Shown here: positions 1-5,490 of the stretch, one piece after another
How positions within the stretch are numbered: the stretch's first letter is position 1
How the letters are laid out: the number at the start of each line of letters is the position of its first letter
DNA from: Thermoanaerobaculia bacterium
Lineage (GTDB): Bacteria > Acidobacteriota > Thermoanaerobaculia > Multivoradales > UBA5704
Direction of reading: 5' to 3'
DNA length: 7,077 bases
Assembly (NCBI GenBank): GCA_025937035.1
Contig: JAICSG010000199.1
Span: 1 to 7,077, forward strand
Made by a program: the position numbers and the translations under genes
The notes under the pieces: generated by a model
Databases searched by the model: none
Told to the model about the DNA's origin: nothing
What the model saw: only the letters and a program-made list of their open reading frames with translations

Positions 1-1
1 C

Positions 2-436
2 GATCCCCAGGCGCTCGCCGCCGCCCTGGCCACGTGGGTGCGCGGAGCGAAGGCGGGGGACTATCTGGGCCTCCACGCCTACCTCGCGCCCACCCCGCGC
101 AAGACCGAGGAGCTGCGCGCCCTCCAGGCGGCGCTGCACGAGAAGACCCGCCTCGCGGTGACCCTCGGCTACGGCCCCCGCTTCCTTCACTCGACCGGCC
201 AGCTCCACAAGGGGGGGCCCGACCGCTGCCGCTTCCTGCAGCTCGTGGACGAGCCGTCCGAGGATCTGGCCGTGCCGGAGACCAACTACACCGTCGGCAC
301 CCTCATCCGCGCCCAGGCCGAGGGGGACCGCCAGGCCCTGGAGCAGCGGGGGCGCCAGGTGCTGCGCGTCCAGCTCGGCCATGACGACGACCAGGGGCTC
401 CGCCGGCTGATCCAGGATCTGGGGACGGCGTTCTGA
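2..436 (+). CDS. Glucose-6-phosphate isomerase C-terminus, probably of a transaldolase/isomerase fusion (5' end missing)
   Basis: The gene is open at the left edge and 144 residues are visible before the TGA. The segment GYGPRFLHSTGQLHKGGP (visible residues 56-73) is the C-terminal active-site region of the phosphoglucose isomerase type found in bifunctional transaldolase/glucose-6-phosphate isomerase proteins. Its HK pair (visible residues 69-70) is the expected catalytic and substrate-binding lysine area. The following PETNYTVGTL and DLG segments fit the end of that family. The enzyme would interconvert glucose 6-phosphate and fructose 6-phosphate in the cytoplasm. The transaldolase half, if present, lies outside the window, so the fusion is inferred from the isomerase subtype and not seen. 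Glucokinase follows 11 bp later on the same strand, which supports one sugar-phosphate operon. An unfused isomerase of the same subtype is the main alternative. Confidence 0.85.
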   Translation, partial: DPQALAAALATWVRGAKAGDYLGLHAYLAPTPRKTEELRALQAALHEKTRLAVTLGYGPRFLHSTGQLHKGGPDRCRFLQLVDEPSEDLAVPETNYTVGTLIRAQAEGDRQALEQRGRQVLRVQLGHDDDQGLRRLIQDLGTAF

Positions 437-447
437 AGGGGACGACC

Positions 448-1449
448 ATGATCCTGGCGGGTGACGTCGGCGGCACGAAGACCAACCTGGGGCTGTTCGA
501 GCGCGAGGGGGACGGGCTGCGGCTGGTGCGCTCGGACAAATTCCACAGCCCGGACTTCCCCGGCCTCTCGGCGGTGATCCACGCCTTTCTCGGTGCCGGT
601 CCGGTCTCCCTGGAGGCGGCCTGCTTCGGCATCCCCGGGCCGGTGATCGAGAACCGGGCGAGCACCCCGAATCTCGCCTGGGTGGTGGACGGCGCCCTCA
701 TCGCCTCCGACGTCCAGGTGCGGACCGTCGCCCTCATCAACGACCTGGTGGCCACGGCCGAGGGAATCCCCCTGCTCGGTACCGAGGAGCTGGCGACCCT
801 CCAGGAAGGAAGCCCGGACCCGGTGGGGAACCGGGTGCTGATCGCCGCCGGCACCGGGCTCGGCATGGCGATGCTGCCGCGCGTGGGGGACCGCTGGGTG
901 CCCGTGGCGTCCGAGGGGGGGCACGCGGATTACCCCCCGCGGACGGAGGACGAGATCGACCTGCTCCGCCATCTGCGCGAGCGCTTCGGCCGGGTGAGCG
1001 CGGAGCGGGTGGTCTCCGGCCCGGGGCTGTTCCATGTCTATGACTTTCTGCGGGACGTGCGGCGGTTGCCGGAGAGCTCCCGGGTGCGCGAGGCGCTCGG
1101 CCGGGGGGAGGACCCGTCGAAGGTGATCGGCGAGGCGGCGCTCGCCACGGGGGAGGATGGTTGTGAGCTCTGCTCGCGGGCGCTGGACCTGTTCGTGGCC
1201 GCCTACGGGGCGCTGGCCGGCAACCTGGCGCTCCTCGGCACCGCCACTGGCGGGGTCTACCTCGGAGGGGGGATCGCGCCCAAGATCCTCCCCCGGCTCA
1301 CCGGCGGCCTCTTCCTCCAGGCCTTCGTCGCCAAGGGGCGGTTCGTCCCCTATCTGGAGAAGCTGCCCGTGCGGGTGATCCTGAACGACCGGGCGGCCCT
1401 CCTGGGGGCGGCCCGGCATGCCTCGCTGTTGGCCTCGCCACCCCTCTAG
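448..1449 (+). CDS. glk: Glucokinase
   Basis: This 333-residue cytoplasmic kinase phosphorylates glucose to glucose 6-phosphate with ATP. Its length and motifs match the E. coli-type glucokinase family (Pfam Glucokinase). The N-terminus MILAGDVGGTKTNLGLF holds the phosphate-1 loop DVGGTKT (residues 6-12). GIPGPV lies at 61-66, and IND at 97-99 supplies the expected catalytic aspartate (D99). AAGTGLG at 133-139 is the second phosphate loop. SEGGH at 155-159 gives the sugar-binding Glu156 and His159, and ERVVSGPG at 186-193 gives Glu186. GGVYLGGG at 268-275 is the adenosine loop. All key residues are present, so it should be active. AAGGGG just upstream of the ATG serves as ribosome binding site. 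The 11-bp gap to the preceding isomerase implies co-transcription, and the kinase feeds that enzyme directly. Confidence 0.95.
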   Translation: MILAGDVGGTKTNLGLFEREGDGLRLVRSDKFHSPDFPGLSAVIHAFLGAGPVSLEAACFGIPGPVIENRASTPNLAWVVDGALIASDVQVRTVALINDLVATAEGIPLLGTEELATLQEGSPDPVGNRVLIAAGTGLGMAMLPRVGDRWVPVASEGGHADYPPRTEDEIDLLRHLRERFGRVSAERVVSGPGLFHVYDFLRDVRRLPESSRVREALGRGEDPSKVIGEAALATGEDGCELCSRALDLFVAAYGALAGNLALLGTATGGVYLGGGIAPKILPRLTGGLFLQAFVAKGRFVPYLEKLPVRVILNDRAALLGAARHASLLASPPL

Positions 1450-1458
1450 CTTACAAAA

Positions 1459-1475
1459 GTAAACCTCTGGTAAAC
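1459..1475 (+). promoter_or_regulatory. GTAAAC direct repeat, possible response-regulator site
   Basis: GTAAAC at 1459-1464 is repeated exactly at 1470-1475, an 11-bp period or about one helical turn. It lies upstream of a gene for an exported protein. The arrangement GTAAA-N6-GTAAA fits the published consensus for the envelope-stress regulator CpxR, and 11-bp-period direct repeats are typical of OmpR-family regulators generally. The repeat is seen directly. The regulator is inference, and in a non-enteric organism it need not be CpxR. Confidence 0.4.
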
Positions 1476-1522
1476 TCCGCCTCGCCTGGCTCTGCCAAGC
1501 CAAGGAACCAATTACAACCGGA

Positions 1523-1537
1523 CGGAGATAATCTCCG
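1523..1537. promoter_or_regulatory. 15-bp palindrome overlapping a possible -10
   Basis: CGGAGAT and ATCTCCG form perfect 7-bp arms around a single A at 1530. The palindrome contains GATAAT (1527-1532), a 5-of-6 match to a -10 box, 25 bp before the start codon of the next gene. It could be an operator over a promoter or a 5' leader hairpin. No convincing -35 lies 16-18 bp upstream, which would fit an activator-dependent promoter using the GTAAAC repeat further upstream. Confidence 0.35.
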
Positions 1538-1557
1538 GGCCATTCAAGGAGGCGCTC

Positions 1558-1947
1558 ATGCGCAAGTTTTCTGCGATCGCTCTCGTTTCCTGCCTGACGC
1601 TCGGCGCTACGGCCGTGCTCGCCCAGACCACGCCCAGCACCAGCATGGACAAGCCGGCCACCAGCGGCACGATGTCCAAGACCACCAAGACCACCACCAC
1701 CGCCACCAAGACCACCAAGACCACGGCCAAGGCCCACAAGGTCACCGGCGACATCGCCAAGATCGACTGCACCGCCAATACCCTGACCGTCGGCACCACC
1801 GATCTCAACACCAACGACAAGACCCACGTCACCAAGGCTGGCAAGAAGGCCACCTGCGCCGACCTCAAGGCCGGCGACAAGGCCACGGCTTCCTACACCA
1901 CCGACAAGGACGGGAAGAACTGGGCCAAGTACGTCAGCGTGAAGTAA
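1558..1947 (+). CDS. Small exported Lys/Thr-rich protein with a C-terminal beta-rich domain, function unknown
   Basis: The predicted product has 129 residues and I do not recognise a named family with certainty. Residues 1-22 are a Sec signal peptide (basic MRK, hydrophobic core, VLA cleavage motif before Gln23), so it is likely periplasmic or secreted. Residues 24-60 are low-complexity Thr/Lys/Ser, including a ten-residue repeat beginning KTTKTT at 41 and 51. Residues 61-129 look like a compact beta domain: VTGDIAKIDCTANTLTV, then DLKAGDKATASYT and WAKYVSV. That pattern is reminiscent of DUF5666-type OB-like domains. Cys71 and Cys100 could form a disulfide. LVSC at 9-12 resembles a lipobox but is too close to the N-terminus for a normal lipoprotein signal. 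A strong AAGGAGG (1546-1552) five bases before the ATG fixes the start. It is monocistronic, closed by the terminator downstream. Confidence 0.8.
   Translation: MRKFSAIALVSCLTLGATAVLAQTTPSTSMDKPATSGTMSKTTKTTTTATKTTKTTAKAHKVTGDIAKIDCTANTLTVGTTDLNTNDKTHVTKAGKKATCADLKAGDKATASYTTDKDGKNWAKYVSVK
1678..1737 (+). repeat. Two imperfect 30-bp tandem units encoding Lys/Thr-rich decapeptides
   Basis: Unit 1 (1678-1707) and unit 2 (1708-1737) both begin AAGACCACCAAGACCAC and drift apart after about 17 bases. The units are nested in shorter AAG/ACC codon runs. They encode the basic, threonine-rich linker of the exported protein. Slippage among the AAG/ACC codons is a plausible origin. Confidence 0.6.
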
Positions 1948-1982
1948 GCGCTGGAATTCGAGCTGTTTTCGACGTTGTACCG

Positions 1983-2016
1983 GGGAGGCGGCGAGCGATT
2001 CGCCGCCTCTCTTTTT
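1983..2016 (+). terminator. Rho-independent terminator
   Basis: GAGGCGGCGA (1985-1994) pairs perfectly with TCGCCGCCTC (2000-2009) across a five-base loop. The stem is extended by flanking G pairs and followed by TTTTT at 2012-2016. It lies 35 bp after the stop of the exported Lys/Thr-rich gene. The opposite strand has no T-run after the hairpin, so it should act mainly on the plus strand and insulate the convergent hydrolase gene. Confidence 0.85.
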
Positions 2017-2024
2017 GATTGCGG

Positions 2025-2870
2025 CTACTTGAGATTTTTCGCGAGGAAGGCGGTCGTCCGCTGCCAGGCGTCCTTGGCGGCCTCGGGCCGGTAGCCGCCG
2101 CCCGAGGGGTTGGCGAAGGCGTGGCCGGCCCCTTCATAGATCTTGATGTCGACCGGGGTCCCCTGCTTCTTCAGCGCGCTCTCGAAGGCGTGGACGGAGT
2201 CGGCGGGGATGCTCTTGTCCTCGGCTCCGAACGCCCCCAACACGGGGTGCTTGATCGTCGCCAGCTTGGCTGGGTCGGTCTCCAGGTGGCCGTAGTAGAT
2301 GACGGTGGCGTCGATCTTGTCCGGCATCAGGAGGGTGGCGTTGAGCGACCAGCCGCCGCCGAAGCACCAGCCGATCACGCCCAGCTTCTTCGCCCCCTTG
2401 CCTTCCAGCCAGGCGGCGGCGCGCCGCAGGTTCTCCTGGGCGGCGCCGGGGCTCTGCAGGACGCCGTTGACCAACTTCATCGCCGCGTCCGGGTTGTCGG
2501 CGTGCGCGCCGCCATAGAGATCGACCGCCAGGGCCTGGTACCCCTCGCCGGCGAGCCGCCGGGTCATGGCCCGGATGTTGTCGTTCAGCCCCCACCATTC
2601 ATGGATGACGATCACGCCGGGCAGCGGCCCCTTGGCGGCCTTCGGGCGGGCGGCGTAGCCGCGCAGGGGCTTGCCGCCGGCCTCGCCGTAGGTCACCTCC
2701 TCGGCGTCGACGGGCTGGGCGGGCTGCTCCATCGCAGCCGGGCTCGCGGTCGGCTTGTCGTGCTGGTGCTCCTGGGCCATGCGCTGCATGGTGGCCTTCT
2801 CGTCGTCCGCGCGGGCCACCGCGGGGACGAGGAGGAGGCACAGCAGGGCGGGGAGAAAGAGCTGTCTCAT
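2025..2870 (-). CDS. Exported dienelactone hydrolase family protein
   Basis: This is an alpha/beta hydrolase of 281 residues. Residues 1-21 form a Sec signal peptide ending ARA before Asp22, so the enzyme is likely periplasmic. Residues 22-56 are a linker with Met and His residues (M28, M31, H35, H37, M47). The DLH domain runs from about 57 to the end. HEWWGLND at 90-97 contains the family glutamate Glu91. GWCFGGG at 167-173 carries nucleophile Cys169. GAED at 215-218 gives Asp218 and GAGHAF at 248-252 gives His250, so the Cys-Asp-His triad is complete. The family hydrolyses dienelactones and other esters; the real substrate cannot be read from sequence, and no catechol-pathway genes are nearby. 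The start at 2870 is chosen because AAGGAG (2879-2884) lies eight bases upstream and the signal peptide starts there. The longer frame to 3044 would run into the divergent gene. Confidence 0.9.
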   Translation of the reverse strand: MRQLFLPALLCLLLVPAVARADDEKATMQRMAQEHQHDKPTASPAAMEQPAQPVDAEEVTYGEAGGKPLRGYAARPKAAKGPLPGVIVIHEWWGLNDNIRAMTRRLAGEGYQALAVDLYGGAHADNPDAAMKLVNGVLQSPGAAQENLRRAAAWLEGKGAKKLGVIGWCFGGGWSLNATLLMPDKIDATVIYYGHLETDPAKLATIKHPVLGAFGAEDKSIPADSVHAFESALKKQGTPVDIKIYEGAGHAFANPSGGGYRPEAAKDAWQRTTAFLAKNLK

Positions 2871-2982
2871 GGGTCGGTCTCCTTGTGTGGAAAAGAAGCA
2901 ACCATTGGGCTCCTTCGGGCTGGGAAGGTACCACGAGCGCAACCCGGCATATACTGTCTCCAGATCCTCCGCCGGAGCTTCC
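2871..2982. promoter_or_regulatory. Divergent intergenic region, hydrolase gene / exported protein gene
   Basis: These 112 bp separate two genes transcribed outward and must hold both promoters. On the plus strand TATACT (2950-2955) is a good -10 candidate 27 bp before the ATG at 2983, but no clear -35 precedes it. On the minus strand I find the ribosome binding site AAGGAG but no convincing promoter. A short palindrome CTCCG-C-CGGAG (2967-2977) overlaps the ribosome binding site of the plus-strand gene. Confidence 0.45.
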
Positions 2983-3873
2983 ATGAAGATTTTTCTCAAA
3001 GCCGTGGCCGCCCTGTTTCTGCTGATGCTCGCCATCTGGGCCATCCGGTCGGATTCGGGGCACGACGGCTACGTCAGCGCCGCGCCGCTGGGGGGCGATC
3101 CGGCCTGGCGGCGGTCCCCGGTGTGGGACGACGGCAAGGCGGAGGTCTGCGCCTACGAGGTCACCTGGGCCCACGACGGCCGCCGGTATCCGGGGCGGGC
3201 GATGCTCGTGCTGGTCAAGGAGCCCTGGGCGCCGGACCTCGACGTCAAGGCCGATTCGCCGCGGCCGGACGGCTTCGACGTGCTCAAGCTCAACCACGTG
3301 CGGGACGTTCCGACGGGGGTCTTTGCCTACCATCAGATGGCGAGCCTCTTCACCCGCCGCGACTCGGGGGCGCTCCAGAAGCTCGCCACCTCCAGCGCCG
3401 AGGCCTGCGGCGTCACCACCGCCGAGATGGCGGAGGGACGGCTCGCCACCCGCTCCTATTTCGACGGCCAGGGGGACCGCTCCATGAGCTGGCCCGCCGG
3501 CGCCCTGCCCGAGGACGGCCTGCCCGCCTCGCTCCGCGACTACGTGACCGGCCGCGCGCCGGCGGCGCTGGAGGTCTTCCCCTCCCTCCTCGCCGGCCGG
3601 CTCCCCGAGCTGAAGCCCGCGACCTACCGGGTGGAGAGGCGGGAGGTCCCGGCCGTCGACACGCCGGAAGGCAAGCTGCCCGGGGTGGAGATCCGCCTGA
3701 CGAGCGGGCCCTCCGTGCTCGCCTACACCTTCGACCGCCAGTCTCCCTACCGCCTCCTGCGCTTCGAGCGCGAGGACGGAACCGCCTATCGCATGGCCAG
3801 GTGTGAGCGCATCCCCTACTGGCAGATGAGCAAACCGGGAGACGAAGCGTGGCTGCCGCCGGGCACGCGATGA
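2983..3873 (+). CDS. Uncharacterised exported or membrane-anchored protein
   Basis: The product has 296 residues and no function I can name. Residues 1-6 are basic and 7-21 hydrophobic (AALFLLMLAIWAI), forming a signal peptide or anchor without a clear cleavage site. The rest is soluble and probably periplasmic. Visible conserved-looking blocks are WDDGKAE (48-54), LKLN (101-104), ATSSAEACG (135-143) and a C-terminal stretch YRLLRFEREDG (256-266). From memory, similar WGDGKAE, LKLN and TSSQEWCG blocks occur in a family of exported proteins in Bacteroidetes, often mislabelled as septum formation inhibitor Maf; this is not a Maf nucleotidase. Cysteines are at 56, 142 and 274. GGAG (2974-2977) lies five bases before the ATG. 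The PilZ gene begins only 15 bp after its stop, so the two may be partly co-transcribed. Confidence 0.8.
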   Translation: MKIFLKAVAALFLLMLAIWAIRSDSGHDGYVSAAPLGGDPAWRRSPVWDDGKAEVCAYEVTWAHDGRRYPGRAMLVLVKEPWAPDLDVKADSPRPDGFDVLKLNHVRDVPTGVFAYHQMASLFTRRDSGALQKLATSSAEACGVTTAEMAEGRLATRSYFDGQGDRSMSWPAGALPEDGLPASLRDYVTGRAPAALEVFPSLLAGRLPELKPATYRVERREVPAVDTPEGKLPGVEIRLTSGPSVLAYTFDRQSPYRLLRFEREDGTAYRMARCERIPYWQMSKPGDEAWLPPGTR

Positions 3874-3881
3874 GATTTTGC

Positions 3882-3890
3882 TGCTATCAT
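3882..3890 (+). promoter_or_regulatory. Possible extended -10 (TGCTATCAT) for the PilZ-AMIN gene
   Basis: TGC followed by TATCAT resembles an extended -10 element. It overlaps the first candidate ATG of the next gene (3889). If real, transcription would begin near 3897 and the in-frame ATG at 3913 would be the start used. No -35 is apparent, which extended -10 promoters tolerate. Confidence 0.3.
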
Positions 3891-5388
3891 GCGGCCTACG
3901 ATTAGCTCCCCCATGGTCGACTACTCGAATATCCCTCGCGACTCGCGCCGCGTTCCACTGGAAACGCGCGTCCAGTTCAAGTTCGACCGTTTCGACGGTT
4001 TCATCAGCGAATATTCGGAGAACATCTCGCCGGGCGGGATGTTCCTCCGCACCCGGGCTCCCCAGCCCCCGGGCACGGTGTTGGAGTTCGAGCTCCGCCT
4101 GGGCGACGGCTTCGAGCTGATCCGCGGCCGTGGCGAGGTGGTCTGGAACCGTCTGGAGGACGAGGGGCCGACCCGGCCGGCCGGCATGGGGCTCCGTTTC
4201 ATGGAGCTGAGCGAGGGGAGCAAGGACCTCATCTACCGGATCGTCGACCAGCACATCCTGCACGGCGGCACGCCGTTCGACGTCACCCAGCAGCCGCCCG
4301 ACCCCGTGCCCCCGCCGGTGCTTTCCCCGACGCCGGCAGCGGCGCCCTGGCCCCGGCCGGCGCCGCTCACCTCCAAGGACGTCTTCGACCTGCCGCCGCC
4401 CGCTCCGACCCCGGACGTCTCCTCGTGGCTGCCGTCGATCGACGAGCCTTCCGGCCTCGGCGCCTCTCCGGCGGGAGAGCCCTTTCCCGAGCTGATCCCG
4501 CGGACGCCGTCCGCGCCCGGACCGGATGCGCCGCCGATGTTCGCCCCCCCCTTCGGCCACGCCGCCGTGGCGTCCCGGGCCGCCCGGCCCCGCCGCCTGC
4601 TCCCCTGGGTGCTGCTGGCGGCCGGGGTGCTCCTCGCGGCGGGGCTCTTCCTGCTGCGGGACCGCGTGATGGGCTGGGTGGGGCTCGGCGGCGACGACGA
4701 GATCGCCCAGGCTCCGCCTCCCAAACCGCGGCCGAAGAAGCCGCGCCGGATGGTCCCTGGCGCTCCCGGCGTCCCGGCGGCGGCCCCCGAGACCTCGGCG
4801 GCCCAGCCGGCCACCAGCGCGGCCTCGCCGCCCCCCTTGACAGCGGCGGGGGGCCCGGCCCAGACCACCACCGCTCCGTCCGTCTCTCCGGCGGCTCCGG
4901 CTCCATCGCCATCACCGGCGCCGAAGGCTCCGCAGCAGGCCGCGGCGCCCGCTCCCAAGGCGCCGCCGGCCGCGGCTCCCACGGCGGCTGCTTCCGCCGC
5001 GGGCCCCAAGGCGCCCTTCCCGGCCGTCCCCGAGGACAACGGCACGCCCCTCACGGCGCTGGAGAAGATCACCTTCGAGGCGGCGGGCGGCGGCACGGAC
5101 GTGATCCTCTGGGGCAACGGGTCCATTCCAGCGTCCGTCTATGCCCGCAGCCGGATCGACGGCAATCCGCCGCGCGAGCTGTTCCGGCTCTCCGGCATCC
5201 GCCAGCCCTTCGCCAAGACCCGGGTGGTCGTGGGCACTCCGGAGGTGCTGCAGGTGCGGACCGGCTTTCACTCCGGGGCCCACGGGAACGAGCTCCACGT
5301 GGTGCTCGACCTCGCTCATCCGAACGTCACGGTCACCCAGGTCGAGGCCGGCCCCCAGCGGCTGCGGATCCATCTGCAACGGAAATAG
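3889..5388 (+). CDS. PilZ domain - transmembrane - AMIN-like domain protein
   Basis: This 499-residue protein joins a c-di-GMP receptor domain to a wall-facing domain. PilZ covers about residues 15-125: RDSRR (17-21) is the RxxxR motif and NISPGG (45-50) the NxSxxG motif, both intact, so binding is expected. The style resembles the PilZ family abundant in myxobacteria (TIGR02266-like). Residues 131-236 are a Pro-rich linker. Residues 237-256 form one membrane helix (LLPWVLLAAGVLLAAGLFLL). Residues 270-385 are a Pro/Ala linker with three PKAP repeats. Residues about 388-499 look like an AMIN domain: ITFEA, LFRLSG, VLQVRTGFH, LHVVLDL, RLRIHL. AMIN domains bind peptidoglycan and target amidases to division sites. 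Expected topology is PilZ in the cytoplasm and AMIN in the periplasm, although basic residues flank the helix on both sides. Neither ATG 3889 nor ATG 3913 has a Shine-Dalgarno. An amidase gene follows. Confidence 0.85.
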   Translation: MRPTISSPMVDYSNIPRDSRRVPLETRVQFKFDRFDGFISEYSENISPGGMFLRTRAPQPPGTVLEFELRLGDGFELIRGRGEVVWNRLEDEGPTRPAGMGLRFMELSEGSKDLIYRIVDQHILHGGTPFDVTQQPPDPVPPPVLSPTPAAAPWPRPAPLTSKDVFDLPPPAPTPDVSSWLPSIDEPSGLGASPAGEPFPELIPRTPSAPGPDAPPMFAPPFGHAAVASRAARPRRLLPWVLLAAGVLLAAGLFLLRDRVMGWVGLGGDDEIAQAPPPKPRPKKPRRMVPGAPGVPAAAPETSAAQPATSAASPPPLTAAGGPAQTTTAPSVSPAAPAPSPSPAPKAPQQAAAPAPKAPPAAAPTAAASAAGPKAPFPAVPEDNGTPLTALEKITFEAAGGGTDVILWGNGSIPASVYARSRIDGNPPRELFRLSGIRQPFAKTRVVVGTPEVLQVRTGFHSGAHGNELHVVLDLAHPNVTVTQVEAGPQRLRIHLQRK

Positions 5389-5390
5389 CC

Positions 5391-5400
5391 GCCGCGCGGC
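5391..5400. repeat. 10-bp perfect palindrome between the PilZ-AMIN and amidase genes
   Basis: GCCGCGCGGC lies two bases after the PilZ-AMIN stop and just ahead of a possible -10. It could be an operator or a weak hairpin. It has no T-run, so it is not a terminator. Such GC palindromes arise easily in this base composition. Confidence 0.25.
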
Positions 5401-5406
5401 ACGCGG

Positions 5407-5417
5407 TGTAGTAAAAT
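5407..5417 (+). promoter_or_regulatory. Possible -10 (TAAAAT) for the amidase-actin pair
   Basis: TAAAAT (5412-5417) stands out as an AT-rich hexamer in a GC-rich 102-bp gap, with a TG four bases upstream. Transcription would start near 5424, leaving a leader of about 66 bases before the amidase ATG. No -35 is evident. Even with this promoter, read-through from the PilZ-AMIN gene is possible because no terminator separates them. Confidence 0.35.
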
Positions 5418-5490
5418 CCCTGGCCCTGAAACTCTTTGCTCTTGAAGCAGGTAGGACGAAGCACGCCTTGAAGTCGCTCGGGGATCGCTG

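Noticed and set aside
1487..1502. TGGCT/AGCCA hairpin after glucokinase as a terminator
   Set aside because: The stem is only five base pairs and no T-run follows.
1582..1593. Lipobox LVSC in the small exported protein
   Set aside because: The cysteine is residue 12, too early for a lipoprotein signal, and the hydrophobic core continues past it to a standard VLA cleavage site.
286..1827. 513-codon open frame on the minus strand
   Set aside because: It lies antisense to glucokinase and the small exported protein gene. Its Gly/Arg/Pro-rich translation has no motif and follows from the GC-rich codon positions.
2871..3044. N-terminal extension of the hydrolase frame
   Set aside because: It would place 58 extra residues before an obvious signal peptide and good ribosome binding site, and would overlap the divergent gene.
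2019..3806. 595-codon open frame on the plus strand
   Set aside because: It is antisense to the hydrolase and out of frame with the exported protein gene, with no recognisable domain.
2599..4560. 653-codon open frame on the minus strand
   Set aside because: It overlaps three well-supported genes, and its translation is low-complexity Arg/Gly/Pro without domains. Part is simply the hydrolase gene in the wrong frame.
4700..5030. Pro/Ala-coding GC-rich stretch as a DNA repeat or recombination site
   Set aside because: It is in frame and encodes the linker of the PilZ-AMIN protein. The apparent repetition is explained by PKAP and poly-Ala codons.
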